From the NCBI RefSeq assembly GCF_029873635.1, contig NC_080428.1, forward strand, positions 65,261,101 through 65,325,100: a stretch of DNA of 64,000 nt, read 5' to 3'. Origin of the DNA: Malania oleifera (taxonomy: Eukaryota; Streptophyta; Magnoliopsida; Santalales; Ximeniaceae). Below the pieces are notes generated by a model. The model saw nothing but the letters and a program-made list of their open reading frames with translations, did not search any database and was not told the origin of the DNA. Positions 12,536-23,489 of the stretch are shown piece after piece (positions within the stretch are counted from its first letter, which is position 1; every line of letters begins with the position of its first letter). The position numbers and the translations under genes are program-made.

Positions 12536-13584
12536 TGTAACGCCCCCAAAAACATGCTCTGATACAATATTAGTAATAATCATAATAATAATGTCATCAC
12601 TTTAATATCATACAATCGCATCCTTACTATATTTTTTTTCATAATAATCATAAAACATATATTCATGATATTCCAAATATTATATCTACCTATTCACTGC
12701 CTGCGGAAGCAAAAATAGATCTATCCAAAATTATACAGACCAGAGTACTACTTCTCAATCATTACTATACCCCTCAAACAGAACTATAATCCAGAACTCA
12801 AAACAATTATATACATAGATCCTAACTAGCACTTACCCTATCTGTAATGTCTACACCCCGACCCTGAGCTCCTAGGCCTGGTTACCTAGTGATCCTGAAA
12901 TGTTGAAATAATATCGGGGTGAGATACCTCTGAGTAGGACGGAATAAATTATTATCAGTGTGTGACAATGAGTTATTATGTAACTTAATTCATTCCTTAA
13001 TTAAATTTAAGTGGGATAACATTCATAACTGTACTCAAATCTATATAATTGCATAACGCATATATCATTTTAGTTCATTAATCGGCTCAAAAGCCCCCAT
13101 TCACATAAATCTACACTTCACATAATCCAAACATAACAAGCATTCGCTGAAATTGAGGCATTTCGTACCTCCGTCTCCCAATTCAGCTATTCATATCCAG
13201 CATTCACTAAGATTGAGGCATTTCGTATCGCCGTCCCCAAATTCAGTCATTCATATCAAGCGTTCGCGAAGATTGAGGCATTTCATACCATCGTCCCCCA
13301 ATTCAGCCATTCATATCAATTACTTTTACAATCATTAGTATGTTTCGGTGAGCATTTACGTCATGTAATTTTATTTGCAAGTTTTGGTTGTCTTAAGCGC
13401 AATTTTTGGGTGTGACTTTTAGCATTATTTTGTAGGAAGGAGTGTTTAGTGGGTAAGCTAAGGGTTTTTGAATGCATTCGACACCCAAACCACAAAATCT
13501 CCCCAATTAAAACGTTGGTGATTGAAATTGGAACCCAAGGATATTTTCCGTTCTTCAATCGGCGCACGTTTTGCTGAGAAATTG

Positions 13585-13655
<71 letters not shown>

Positions 13656-13846
13656 ATGGAAGAGAGAGAGATGGTAAAAGAGAGTTTGAGCGTCTCAGAG
13701 GGGGAATCTCTGAGTAAAAAAAATGTTTTCTAAAGGTTCTAGATCCTTCAGGATTTATATATATAATATTATATTATATTAATATACTATATTATATTAT
13801 ATTATTTAATTAATAAATTAATAAATTTCTTTTTAGGATCACTACA
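12536..13846 (-). repeat. Gypsy-1 5' LTR (right copy)
   Basis: Length 1311 bp, TG...CA ends shared with 2549-4743, followed by the duplication CTTTG (13847-13851). It contains three 60-bp repeat units (13138-13317) and a (GA)n tract (13588-13651). The shorter length reflects fewer tandem repeats and shorter AT-rich and microsatellite tracts. Confidence 0.88.
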
Positions 13847-14844
13847 CTTTGTCCATATAGAATTGTCTTAATACCTTTTCAGTATATTTAGATTGATGAA
13901 TAAGAATTCCACCATTTACATACTTATTTGTAGGCCAAGACAATATTTTGTCTTTCCTAAATCTTTCATCTCAAATTCCACCATTAAATAATTAGCAGCT
14001 TTAGTGAACTCTTCAGGAGTCTCAACTAAATTCAAATCATCAACATAAACAACAATTATAGCAAATCCGAATTCTAATATTTTAATAAAAACGCATGGAC
14101 AAATTAGATCATTTATAAATCTCTTTTTCACAAGGTGCTCACTTAATCAATTGTACCACATGCATCTAGATTACTTTAATCCATATAAAGAACGTTGAAG
14201 TTTAATTAAATATAAATTTCTGGGTTTTGCTTCAGGCAACTTAAATCTCTCAGGGATTTTCATATAAATTTTATTATCCAACAATCCATATAGGTATGTT
14301 GTTACTACGTTCATAAGACGCATGCTTAGTCATTCAACAACTACTAGCCCAATTAAGAATTTGAAAGTAATTCTATCCATTACCTGAGAATATATTTCCT
14401 CATAATCAATTATGGGTTTCTGCGAGAAACCTTGTGCAATAAGCCTTGCTTTATATCGAGTAATTTCATTATTTTTATTTCTCTTATGCACAAATATCCA
14501 TTTGTTTCAAATGGGTTGGACATCTTCTGGTGTCTGGACTACAGGTCCAAAAACTTCTCTTTTTGATAGAGAGGTTAATTCTGATGTGATAGCCTCTTTC
14601 CATTTTGGTCAATAACTTCTATATCGGCATTCATTAATAGATTTAGGTTCAGGATCCTCATTACTTCTGGTAATGTCAGTAGCTACTACATATGCAAATG
14701 TGTTGTTGACAACAACATTATTTTTCTCCCACATTTTTCCTGTGTAATGAATTGAGATCGCATTATTATTTCTAGGTACCTATTCCTTTTCAAGGGATGC
14801 CTCTTCAAGAGTTTTCTATTCAGGAGGTTCCATAATAGGGATTT
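13847..14844 (-). mobile_element. Copia-1 fragment: reverse transcriptase
   Basis: The minus strand at 13916-14131 carries the Copia reverse transcriptase palm with the catalytic YVDDL motif and a downstream FEMKDLG/KYCLGLQI segment. The N-terminal part of the domain (ARLIAQGF-like and PIGCKWIF-like traces) continues to about 14600. It is interrupted on the left by Gypsy-1 and on the right by LTR-C. It is a broken fossil. Confidence 0.85.
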
Positions 14845-16094
14845 TGTTAACTTTGGTGCAATCCCAAGAGGGGGGTGAATTGGTATTTAAAAATTTCATC
14901 CCCTAAGTCAATCCACTAACAGCAGTATTACACAGGCCTAGGGTCAATTTAGTGCAGATAAGTAAATAAATGTAAATATACAATGGAAATTAAAATGCAC
15001 AAATAATTTAACTAAGCATGCACAACAAAGCAGTAAATAGAGATGACACCCAGAAATGTTATCGAGGTTCGGCAAACTACTTACGTCCCTACCTTGGCTA
15101 ACAAGTACAAGGATTACCACTATAAGCTCACTTAACGGGTGGAGCGGCACCTAAACAACTAGATCAATTAACATAGGGCTAACCTCAACCTTTACAACCA
15201 GATCAATTAACACATGGCTGACCTCTACCTTCACAAACAATCCTTATCGGGCTGGATTACTGCCCCATCATGCCACGCCTGGAATACAACAGATTTCTCA
15301 ATCAAATTTGCATACAACAAATATGCTTCCCAACTAAGAAGATTATGTACCACTGTAATCAATCATATGCACATCAACAATATAGGTAAATGTAAGTTCA
15401 GTGATGTGATTTTGTGCAAGCAACACTCAACAAGGTATTATCACTAATATGCTCAAGAATGTTCTAATCAAGCTATTTTTTTGAAATAGTAAATATCAAA
15501 TCTCAATAATAAATTAGGGTTTCAAAGATGCTAATTAGATAATCAAACTATCTTAAAATATTTCCTTCAATGAAATGAACACAAGAGTAGTTTGAAAATA
15601 TTGTACCTTGTAAAAAATATTTTGCACAACAAAATCAAGTTATAGGAATCTTACAATGACAATGCAAAGATCCTCAAGCCTATGAGTTTATCCCAACACA
15701 AGATTTACTATATTCAAATCTGTGGGATAAACTTTGCTTAGCTCCCTAAAATAATATCAAACAATCAAGCCAAGCAAATGGTAGTATGAGCAATCTATAC
15801 TAATCAACAACCCAATATAGAACTCTCACAAAGCTAAGATATACCAAGGAAATGAAGATTTGAGAGTGTTTTGAAGTAAAAAGGGCAATATGAAGTTTTG
15901 GAAATAGAGAAAATTTTTGCTAATGATTTCCTTAATTAATTTACTAATCCACACAAATGAACCCATATATATAGACCAAGGTCCAATTATGACCGTTTAG
16001 GACATATAGGGTATTATTAGGAAAGTTTTAAAACACATTAGGACTTTTAACCCGATTTAACCCTTTTAACCTCAATAAATATTTAAGTAACCCG

Positions 16095-16615
16095 TGAAGA
16101 TTCGGGTGGCTGAACTTTGGTTCGATCTCCTGAATAGACTTAACTCGAAAAGGCTTTTTAAATGGTTCGGGTGCCCAAGTTTAAACTCAATTAGCTGAAT
16201 AAAAGTTAGAAATTTTTAGTGCACAGTTCGGGTGCTCGAAAATACGTTTGGTTAACCAAACTGAGGGATTCGATTTGCCAAAGACCTGTTTTGAACTGAA
16301 AAGTTCAACAACCTGAGTTGGTGAAAAGGTCCTTTCTAAGGGTTCAGTCGACCGAGGATGATAAGGTCATTTTAGGTTTGGTCGCCCGAAGCCTGATCAA
16401 ACCGTTGACATCCCAACGATTCAGGCGCCCGAGGTGTTTTCAATACCTGGGGTTCAGTCACCCGACCTCTCTCATTTTATGCCTATTTTATTCAATTTCA
16501 TTTCAAGTTGATCCCCTGATTGTGAATGTGAATGAGGACTTTTTGTGCATATGTGTAGGGATCTAAGGTCTTTTCAAGTACGCCCAAAAACCTAGTGTCG
16601 GTCAACCGAAGGCTC
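16095..16615 (-). promoter_or_regulatory. Variant palindrome/half-site array in U3 of LTR-C
   Basis: About nine units of a TTCGGTCGCCCGAA-like motif (for example TTTGGTCGCCCGAAG, TTCAGGCGCCCGAGG, TTCAGTCACCCGACC), in the same position relative to the TATA-like box as the GTCGAC arrays of LTR-A, -B and -I. Only one or two units keep the GTCGAC core. Confidence 0.45.
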
Positions 16616-16704
16616 CCCTAAGGTTATTCGTCCCTATGGTCAATCTATGACATTTCTGAGCTTACAGATCCTATATGCATGATATGCAGATAATTATTAC
16701 AGAC

Positions 16705-18594
16705 TGTTGACTCTACGAGTCCAATCTTGTTTTGATAATGACAAATCATTTGATAATTGATCTGTGCATTGAGTTTGTGAACAGGGCTTACACTAAGCAT
16801 GCACGGAAAGTCAACAAATCTTGGCAAGATCCATGGAACTCAAAGAGTACGGGAATCAAGATGCAAGCAGCAAAGTTCAAGTATATCTTAGGAAAGGGTA
16901 TTTAGAACTCATGTACTTACATTTTCATATGATTTAATTTGAGGCTCATTATAACTTAAAATGGTTTTAGAATTCATGCATTTCATGTACATCATAAGGA
17001 AACTCTCATGAACCTTGAAATTTTTTCAAAATCATGAAAAATATGTTTTATGAAAGACTCAAGAAAAGGAGTCAAGCAGATTTTTAGTTAGATATGAAAA
17101 TTTGAGAAAATGGGGACTTCGGTCGCCTGAACTCAAACCTCAGTAGTCTAAAGAGTTTCTTTGGTTGCCTGAAGATTAAGTTCAGTCGCTTGAAGAATTA
17201 AATGGAGAAGACAGAACCTGGCCGAGGCTCTTCGTTCGCCTGACCTTGGAACCTTAGGCACCTGAAGTTGACACTTTAGGAGCCTGAAGTCGAGTTCGGT
17301 TGCCTGAACTCGTGGGAAAGCCTAAAAATCAGTTCTTTATTAAAAAGACACGCGAAGTATCTTATTGATCCAACAGCTGAGATAATTCTAAGGGTAATAT
17401 ACTATATATTATGAATATCTAAACCTTAGAATAATAGACAAGACACACAACAAGAAAAATATACATCTCATTGCAAGACTTGAACTCTTGAGCTGATTTT
17501 CTGCACTTCAATCTTCTTCAATCTTCTTTGGGAAAATGTCTACTGAAATCAAAAGGGCATTCATTCATCCAACTAAACTTTAATCCAGTATTAAGGTTTG
17601 ATCTTTCAAGTTATTACTTTTAAGAACCTCTCATCTCTTTATGTGTTTATCATTAGAAAGAGGTTTTGATCTTGAGTGTGTATTCACATATAAAAACTGA
17701 TTTTTGAAAAGATCATGTCTTGAGAAAAAAATGTTAGCTTGGTTGATTGATTTTTGATTCAAGAAGTATATAAACACATATATACATTGTTCATAGGGCT
17801 TCTTATTGAAAACTCTACGTTGATTAAAATATTGGAACTTGAAGGAAAACTTTGTGGTTTTTGTTGAGTTGTATTCAAGGCAAAGTTTTGTTAAATAGCT
17901 TACTTCAAATATACTTATGCATCTTTACAAAGTGAATCAAGAACCCTAGTTGACTCCAAAGCATTCTAAATATATTTTCACTTGGGAGTTTTTTATTAAA
18001 AAAAAAAAGGATTTGTGTGTTGAGACATATCATACACAAAACGAGTTTATCGTTTTCATACATTCATGAGCTTCAAGTTATATCATATGTTAATGTGCTA
18101 GGAAATTGAATTGTACTCACAAGCTTTTGTTAGAAGCATTGTTTTGAGTGTTATTTTCAGATTTCATTGTAAACATGGTTCGGGTTGTGAACTGGGTATG
18201 AGGAGGAAGCTGTACCTCTTGTGAGCAGCGGATAAGGAGGGAGTTGTACCTCTTATAAGCAGCGGTTTGTAAGGGAAGCTCCATCCCACTTTAAGGAGCA
18301 GGGTTTTTAGTGAATCCTTGAGTGGTTGCTCAAGGCGAGGACGTAGGCCAAGTCGGCTGAACCTCGTAAAATCGCGTTTGTCTTCTCTCTTTCTTTTACT
18401 CTTTATTTTTCGCGTTATATTTAAATTGAGTATATTGCATGCATAGATAGGATTGGCACACACATACATAATTGAGCAACAAGAAGTAGTTGGCAAATTG
18501 ATAAGAAATGTGTAAAAGGAAACTAAGTGGCTTAATTTTTTTTTATATCTAATTCACCCCCGTCCCCCCTCTTGGGATTATACCTTAATCAACA
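16705..18594 (+). repeat. Element D 5' LTR
   Basis: 1890 bp from TGTTGACTCTACGAG to CCTTAATCAACA. The family block (AATCCTTGAG...GACGTAGGCC...GAACCTCGTAAA) is at about 18310-18370. A TATA-like TATATATTATG lies near 17401. The last 172 bp recur at 20827-20995. Confidence 0.9.
17112..17315 (+). promoter_or_regulatory. Homogenised TCGCCTGAA array in U3 of element D
   Basis: Seven units of the form TTCGGTCGCCTGAAC or close variants (TTGGTTGCCTGAAG, TTCAGTCGCTTGAAG, TTCGTTCGCCTGACC, TTAGGAGCCTGAAG, TTCGGTTGCCTGAAC) in about 200 bp, upstream of the TATA-like box. It corresponds in position to the GTCGAC arrays of the sister LTRs, but the units share a different core. Confidence 0.45.
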
Positions 18595-18596
18595 TT

Positions 18597-18608
18597 TGGT
18601 ATCAGAGC
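18597..18608 (+). other. Element D primer-binding site
   Basis: TGGTATCAGAGC two bases after the LTR end. It is complementary to the 3' end of initiator tRNA-Met, as in most plant Copia elements. Confidence 0.93.
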
Positions 18609-18649
18609 GGGTTTACTTAGACTTGATATTTAATTTGTAAAACGATCAC

Positions 18650-19654
18650 ATGGCACACATTGGTGTAACTCCATTTGGTGAGGGACACTCATCCACTAGA
18701 CCATCCATTTTCTATTGTGTAAATTACACCTATTGGAAACATAGGATGAGCATACATCTGCTGAACGTAGATTGGAAGGTTTGGAAAATTGTGACTAAGG
18801 GAAATCACATTCCCATGAAAGTAATTGATAAGATTAATGTACTTAAAACTGAAGATGAATATACTGAAGAGGATTGGAAGTCAGTTCAAAGTAATGCCAC
18901 TGCCATGAATATACTCTTCTGTGCACTAGACGTCAATGAATTTAATAGGGTAATGGCATGTAACTCAGCTAAAGAAATTTGGAAAAAGTTAGAAGTTACG
19001 TATGAATGCACTAAGAAAGTAAAGGATAGCAGGATAGACATGCTCACCAGTGAATATGAAGCATTTAAAATGACAGTTGATGAATCCATACAATCCATGT
19101 ACACTAGATTCACACACATCATTAAGTCTTTAAATGCTCTTGGAAAAACTTACCCTTCTTATGAGTTGATCAGGAAAATACTCAAGGGATTACCTCCAGT
19201 GTGGGAAGTTAAAGCTACTGCAATAGCAGAAGGGAGAAATCTCAAGGAGATGTTGGTGGACGAACTCATTGGATCACTTATCACCTATGAGCTGGCAATA
19301 AACGAGAGGAAAAATGAACAAAGCAAAGCTAAGAAGGTCACTGCACTTAAGGTATCATCAAGCTACTCAAGTGAAGGAAGCGATTTCGAAACGGATGATG
19401 ACATGGCCTTGCTAACAAAGAAGTTCGGAAAGTTCTTAAAGAAGAACAAAAAGTTCAATAGAAAATTTCGGAACTCTAAATCAGAAAGAGGAGAGCAAAG
19501 CATGAAGAAAAAGAAGGAGGATCAACCAACATGCTACAATTGCCGAGAAGTTGGACACATCAAGTCCGAGTGCCCCAAACTCATAAAAGCTTCAAAGAAA
19601 AAGAAGAAGGCGCTGAAAGTCGGATGGGATACACACAGCACTAGCAGTTCATAA
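18650..19654 (+). CDS. Gag-like reading frame of element D
   Basis: An uninterrupted 334-residue frame. The central region (about residues 75-215) has the helical layout of the UBN2/retrotran-gag family, with ALDVNEFNRV, AKEIWKKLEVTYE, YTRFTHIIKSLNALGK and LRKILKGLP-like stretches typical of the SIRE/Maximus lineage. A CCHC zinc knuckle (CYNCREVGHIKSEC) lies near residues 295-310, in a Lys-rich tail. In the family this protein assembles the virus-like particle and binds element RNA. The start is the first ATG about 40 bp after the primer-binding site. It belongs to a broken element. Confidence 0.85.
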   Translation: MAHIGVTPFGEGHSSTRPSIFYCVNYTYWKHRMSIHLLNVDWKVWKIVTKGNHIPMKVIDKINVLKTEDEYTEEDWKSVQSNATAMNILFCALDVNEFNRVMACNSAKEIWKKLEVTYECTKKVKDSRIDMLTSEYEAFKMTVDESIQSMYTRFTHIIKSLNALGKTYPSYELIRKILKGLPPVWEVKATAIAEGRNLKEMLVDELIGSLITYELAINERKNEQSKAKKVTALKVSSSYSSEGSDFETDDDMALLTKKFGKFLKKNKKFNRKFRNSKSERGEQSMKKKKEDQPTCYNCREVGHIKSECPKLIKASKKKKKALKVGWDTHSTSSS

Positions 19655-19693
19655 TATGAATCCAACGATGATGAGGTTGCCAATCTGTGTCTA

Positions 19694-20920
19694 ATGGCAC
19701 ATGATGACTTTGAGGTACAATCATCTCATTCATCATCTTCATACTACTCTAGTGAATCTGAAAATGAAAATGATATGATGTCATATGATGAACTGAAACA
19801 AGAATACCTATACACTATTAAAATGCTTGAGAAGAAAACAAAGAAAATTTCAGAGTTAAGAAGCAAAGTCAAAAAACTTTCAAATCTTGTTGAACACCAA
19901 AATGAATCTCATGCATCTTTCATAAAGGATAAAGAGTTGAAAATTAAGGAGTTAGAAAAGGACTTGAAAGACAAAGTTGAGATTATCTGTAAATTTACTG
20001 AAGGACAAAATAATTTTGAAAAGCTTTTAGGATCTCAAAGGAATTCTCTAGAAAAAGAAGGGCTCGGTTTTAATGGTAAATAAAATATAAGGAAAAGACA
20101 ACTTTACATGGGGTATTTCACAAAAGAATCAAAATCATTTGTTCCAACTAAGAATCATTATAAATATACTTCATGCTTTAAATGTAGAAGGTTGGGTCAC
20201 ATACAATTTGATTGTCCTTTGAAAAATAAAGATGTAAAAATTAAGAGAGTATGGAAGGTGAAAGGTCAAACTAACAATTTAGGTACCAAAGCTAGTTGTT
20301 TAATTGTGTCTTGCAGATTTGCTTAAGATCCACATCTTCAAAATATAGAGGGTATATGGATAGCGGATGCTCACGCCACATGACCGGAGACAAATCAAAA
20401 TTCACATCCTTCACATTCAAAGATGAAGGGTTTGTTACTTTTGGAGATAATGCTAAGGGAATGATCACAGGTATCGGTAAAGTCGGTAATGATTCCTCAC
20501 TCATTATTGATGATGTTTTATTAGTTTAAGGTCTAAAAAAAAATTTATTGAGCATAAGCCAACTATATGATAAAGGCTACAAAGTATCATTTGAACATGA
20601 CAAGTGCTTAGTTGAACACAAACCTGATAATAAGATACTGTTCATTGCTAAGCGACATGAAAACGTATACACCACAAATTTTGATAACCTAACTTCACAA
20701 AGTGTAACATGCTTATCTGCTATAAATGAAATAAGTTGGATTTGGCATAGGAGACTAGGACACTCAAACATGGATTTAATTTCAAAATTAATTAAGAAAG
20801 AATTAGTTAAGGGACTACTCAAGACAAAATTGAGTATATTGCATGCAAAGATAGGATTGCCACACACATACATAATTGAGCAACAAGAAGTAGTTGGCAA
20901 ATTGATAAGAAGTGTGTAAA
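19694..20920 (+). mobile_element. Element D remnants: coiled coil, second knuckle, protease, pre-integrase
   Basis: The 19694-20083 frame is acidic and serine-rich, then Lys/Glu-rich with heptad-like leucines (a probable coiled coil). The 20108-20326 frame contains a second CCHC knuckle (CFKCRRLGHIQFDC), as expected for SIRE-like elements. The 20296-20529 frame contains the Copia protease box MDSGCSRHMTG. The 20548-20919 frame contains the gag-pre-integrase motif IWHRRLGHSNMDLI. Frames are broken; this is a fossil. Confidence 0.8.
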
Positions 20921-21189
20921 AGGAAACTAAGTGACTTAATTTTTTTTTATATCCAATTCACCCCCCCCCCTCTTGGGATTATACCTTAATCAACACAGAC
21001 CTTTTCTCCTAATTACTATTACAGACCCTTATTGAATTAAAATGAATTACAAAATGAAAGAAGTCTTCATGCTTTGCTTCAAGTGTTATTTCTTGATCTG
21101 CTAATAAAAACTTGCACATACACTTGATAGCCATCAAATACTAAAGTATTTGTTATTATCAAAATCGGGTGTGACCTATAAGGTCAACA

Positions 21190-23431
21190 GATCTCATTTT
21201 TCAGGAGAAATAAGTTTGTGAATGTCGAATAGATTATTCACATTTGTAACCTCTTCTGGAGTGTTTACAAATTTCAATTTTCTTCTTCTGGGAGTTTTAT
21301 CTTTTGCACCAACAGGCCTTCCATGCTTAACTTACGGTTTAGGATCATTAGCCAGTTGTTGTCCTTTAGGGACATCAATACGTGCTAGAATATTTATAGC
21401 AGGTATATGAAATTTAATATGACCTTGGTACCTACCAAAGAATCTAGTAATTGATTTGCAACACCTTGCAGATGTATAATCTTCTAAACTTCACATTCAC
21501 TTTGATTTGTGCAAGAATATAAATGAGATAAACTCATGGCATTCCATGTGATTTCATGTTGTGCTTCAGGCACTGATTTTGCTCCCCTTAATGTAGGGAA
21601 TGCTGCTTTATCAAAATAACAATCTTGAAACCGTGCTTTAAACAAATCACCTGTTAAAGGTTCAAGATATCTAATAATAGAAGGGGGATCAAAACCAACA
21701 TAGATATCAAACTTACATTGAGGACCCATTTTAGTTCTTTGAGTAGGGGCAATAGGAACATATACTGCATAGCCAAAAGTTTTTAAATAAGAAATATCAG
21801 GTTCTTTCCCCGAAACTAATTGCATAGGTGAAAGATTATTGTAAGGAGTTGGTCTTACATGAACTAAACATGCAGCAAGAAGAATAGCATGTCCCCAAAC
21901 AAATAAGACAATTTGGTTCTCAGAATCATAGGTCTAGCAATGAGTTGAAGTCTTTTAATAAAAGATTCAGCTAAACCATTTTTGTGCATGGGTATGAGCA
22001 ACGAGATGTTCAACATCTATTCCAAGTGGCATACAATAGTTATCAAAAGTTTGGGATGTAAATTCACCAGCAATATCCAAACGAATTGGTTTAATTGGAT
22101 TATCGAGAAAATGAGCTCTTAATCTAATCAGTTGAGAAAAAAAGTCTAGAAAATGTAATATTACGAGTAGAAAGTAGAGAAACATGTGACCACCTAATAA
22201 ATGCATCAATTAAGACCATGAAATATCTAAATGGTCCAGATGGTGGATGTATTGGTCTACATATATCATCATGAATTCTCTGTAAGAAATTAGGAGATTC
22301 AAGACTTATTCTTGAAACAGATGGTTTGACAATTAATTTCCCTTAAGAGCAAGCAGTATACATGAAATCATTTGATAAAAGAATCTTCTGGTTCTTTAGT
22401 GGATGACCATGTGAATTCTCAACGATTCTTCGCACCATTACATCTCCTGGATGTCCAAGACGATCATGCCAAAGTGTAAATAATTTTAGGTCATTACACT
22501 TCTAGTGCAAGACATTATATGATTCAATTGCTTTAATCCTTGTATAATACAATCCAGAAGATAAAGTTGGTAGATTTTATAAAATTTATTTCTTCCTAGA
22601 AACAATAGAAGTAATATAAAGGAATTATTTGCTGTCTTCATTTGTAGTTTCAATGTGATATCCATTAAGTCTTAAATTTTTAAAGTTTAATAGATTTCTT
22701 CAGGATCTGATGGAATATAAAATTTTATCAATTTGTATTAGCTCTTCCGGAGCCTTCAATCAAATTTGTAGAACCAGATATTGTATTAAAATTTGTTAAA
22801 GATATATTCAAGTAATGGAAATATTTTTTATCTCAAAGAATTGTGTGTATGTGTAGCATTGTTAGCTAAACAAATTTCTTCCAAAGACATCTTAGAATCG
22901 ATCAAAGCTTTAAGACAATTCACACTACAATACATATTTTAAAAACTCATTATTATAATTGATAATAACAACAATAAATATGATAATTTATTTATTAAAA
23001 TCAAAATATAATATTGCTTACTATATATATCTTAAAATATTACATCATTATTTTCATCTTGATTTACAAGGAAATTAGCAACATCAAGATAAATAAAGTT
23101 TGAAGGTCCAGCATTAAAATCTATTGGAACAACATTATTAGCAAAATTTGTTTCAACTTCTTTACTCTTTTCCTTTTCTTTTTTAGAGGCTTGGTATAGA
23201 TCTACCAAGTGTATGGGCGTACGACAGGTACGCGATCAATGACTTTTTCCTCCGCATCTGTGACATTCAGTTTCATGCTGCCTGGGTCACTGATTTTGAT
23301 CATTAACCCACTTCTGAGGGTCATTCCTCTTCTGGGGGGTTATCCCTCTTTTGGGGGATTGCAGTCTCACGTTGATGTCTGTGATTACTTCGACCACGAC
23401 CACGACCATGCCCACGACCATACCTGCAACT
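21190..23431 (-). mobile_element. Copia-1 fragment: integrase, protease and gag C-terminal region
   Basis: Minus-strand remnants. The integrase-RT linker is at 21484-21825 (LKTFGYAVYVPI and YVGFDPPSIIRYLEP). An integrase core part is at 21967-22209 (IRLDIAGEFTSQTFDNYC). Weak integrase-N and protease region traces lie to about 22900. The gag end at about 23020-23430 has a GRGRGR-type basic stretch and a CHRCGG zinc-knuckle trace. The piece ends abruptly at a hAT-like fragment at 23432. It is broken in many places. Confidence 0.75.
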
Positions 23432-23489
23432 AGGGGTGAGCAAATGGTTGGTTTGGTGAAATTCGATTAATTAACCGAATTAATTGAAA
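23432..23489 (+). mobile_element. Fragment of hAT-like TTCGGTTAATT element
   Basis: The sequence TAGGGGTGAGCAAATGG followed by ATTCGATTAATTAACCG matches the left terminus of the elements at 32365 and 63054. Only about 58 bp remain before Gypsy-2 coding sequence starts, so this is a junction fragment. Confidence 0.5.

Larger units (their letters stand above)
2549..13846 (-). mobile_element. Gypsy-1: Tekay-like chromovirus element inserted in Copia-1
   Basis: The two long terminal repeats (2549-4743 and 12536-13846) begin TGTAACGCCCCC and end CACTACA. A perfect 5-bp duplication CTTTG lies at 2544-2548 and 13847-13851. On the minus strand the order is 5' LTR, primer-binding site (12520-12531), gag-like remnants (about 12200-11240), aspartic protease (11181-10771), integrase-region remnants (about 10360-9861), a chromovirus integrase tail (7487-7242), polypurine tract (4744-4756) and 3' LTR. 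Reverse transcriptase was not recognised. Two SIRE-like solo LTRs (A and B) are nested inside. By eye the LTRs differ by roughly 9%, suggesting a few million years at usual plant rates. It is broken, with well over ten breaks. Confidence 0.85.
16705..20995 (+). mobile_element. Element D: SIRE/Maximus-like Copia element, broken, inside LTR-C
   Basis: Flanked by a perfect CAGAC duplication (16700-16704 and 20996-21000). Parts in order: 5' LTR 16705-18594, primer-binding site 18597-18608, a gag frame with zinc knuckle, a coiled-coil segment, a second knuckle, a Copia protease start, a gag-pre-integrase segment, and a short remnant of the 3' LTR (about 20827-20995). Most of pol is not present, so the element is broken. 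The 3' LTR remnant differs from the 5' LTR at roughly 4 of 113 compared bases, pointing to a young insertion (about one to three million years). This agrees with its innermost place in the nest. Confidence 0.9.
14845..21189 (-). mobile_element. LTR-C: SIRE-like solo LTR (minus), split by element D
   Basis: On the minus strand it starts TGTTGACCTTATAGGTC (right end 21189) and ends TTGCACCAAAGTTAACA (left end 14845). Without element D it is about 2.05 kb, matching LTR-A and -B. The flanks GATTT (14840-14844) and GATCT (21190-21194) fit a 5-bp duplication with one later substitution. The family block is at about 15055-15120, and a TATA-like TATATATA at about 15964-15975. It sits within Copia-1. 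This is a fossil. Confidence 0.82.

Noticed and set aside
20577-20900. 107-residue minus-strand frame similar to one at 18164-18496
   Set aside because: The shared start (MPTTSCCSIMYVC) is the antisense reading of the repeated LTR end of element D.
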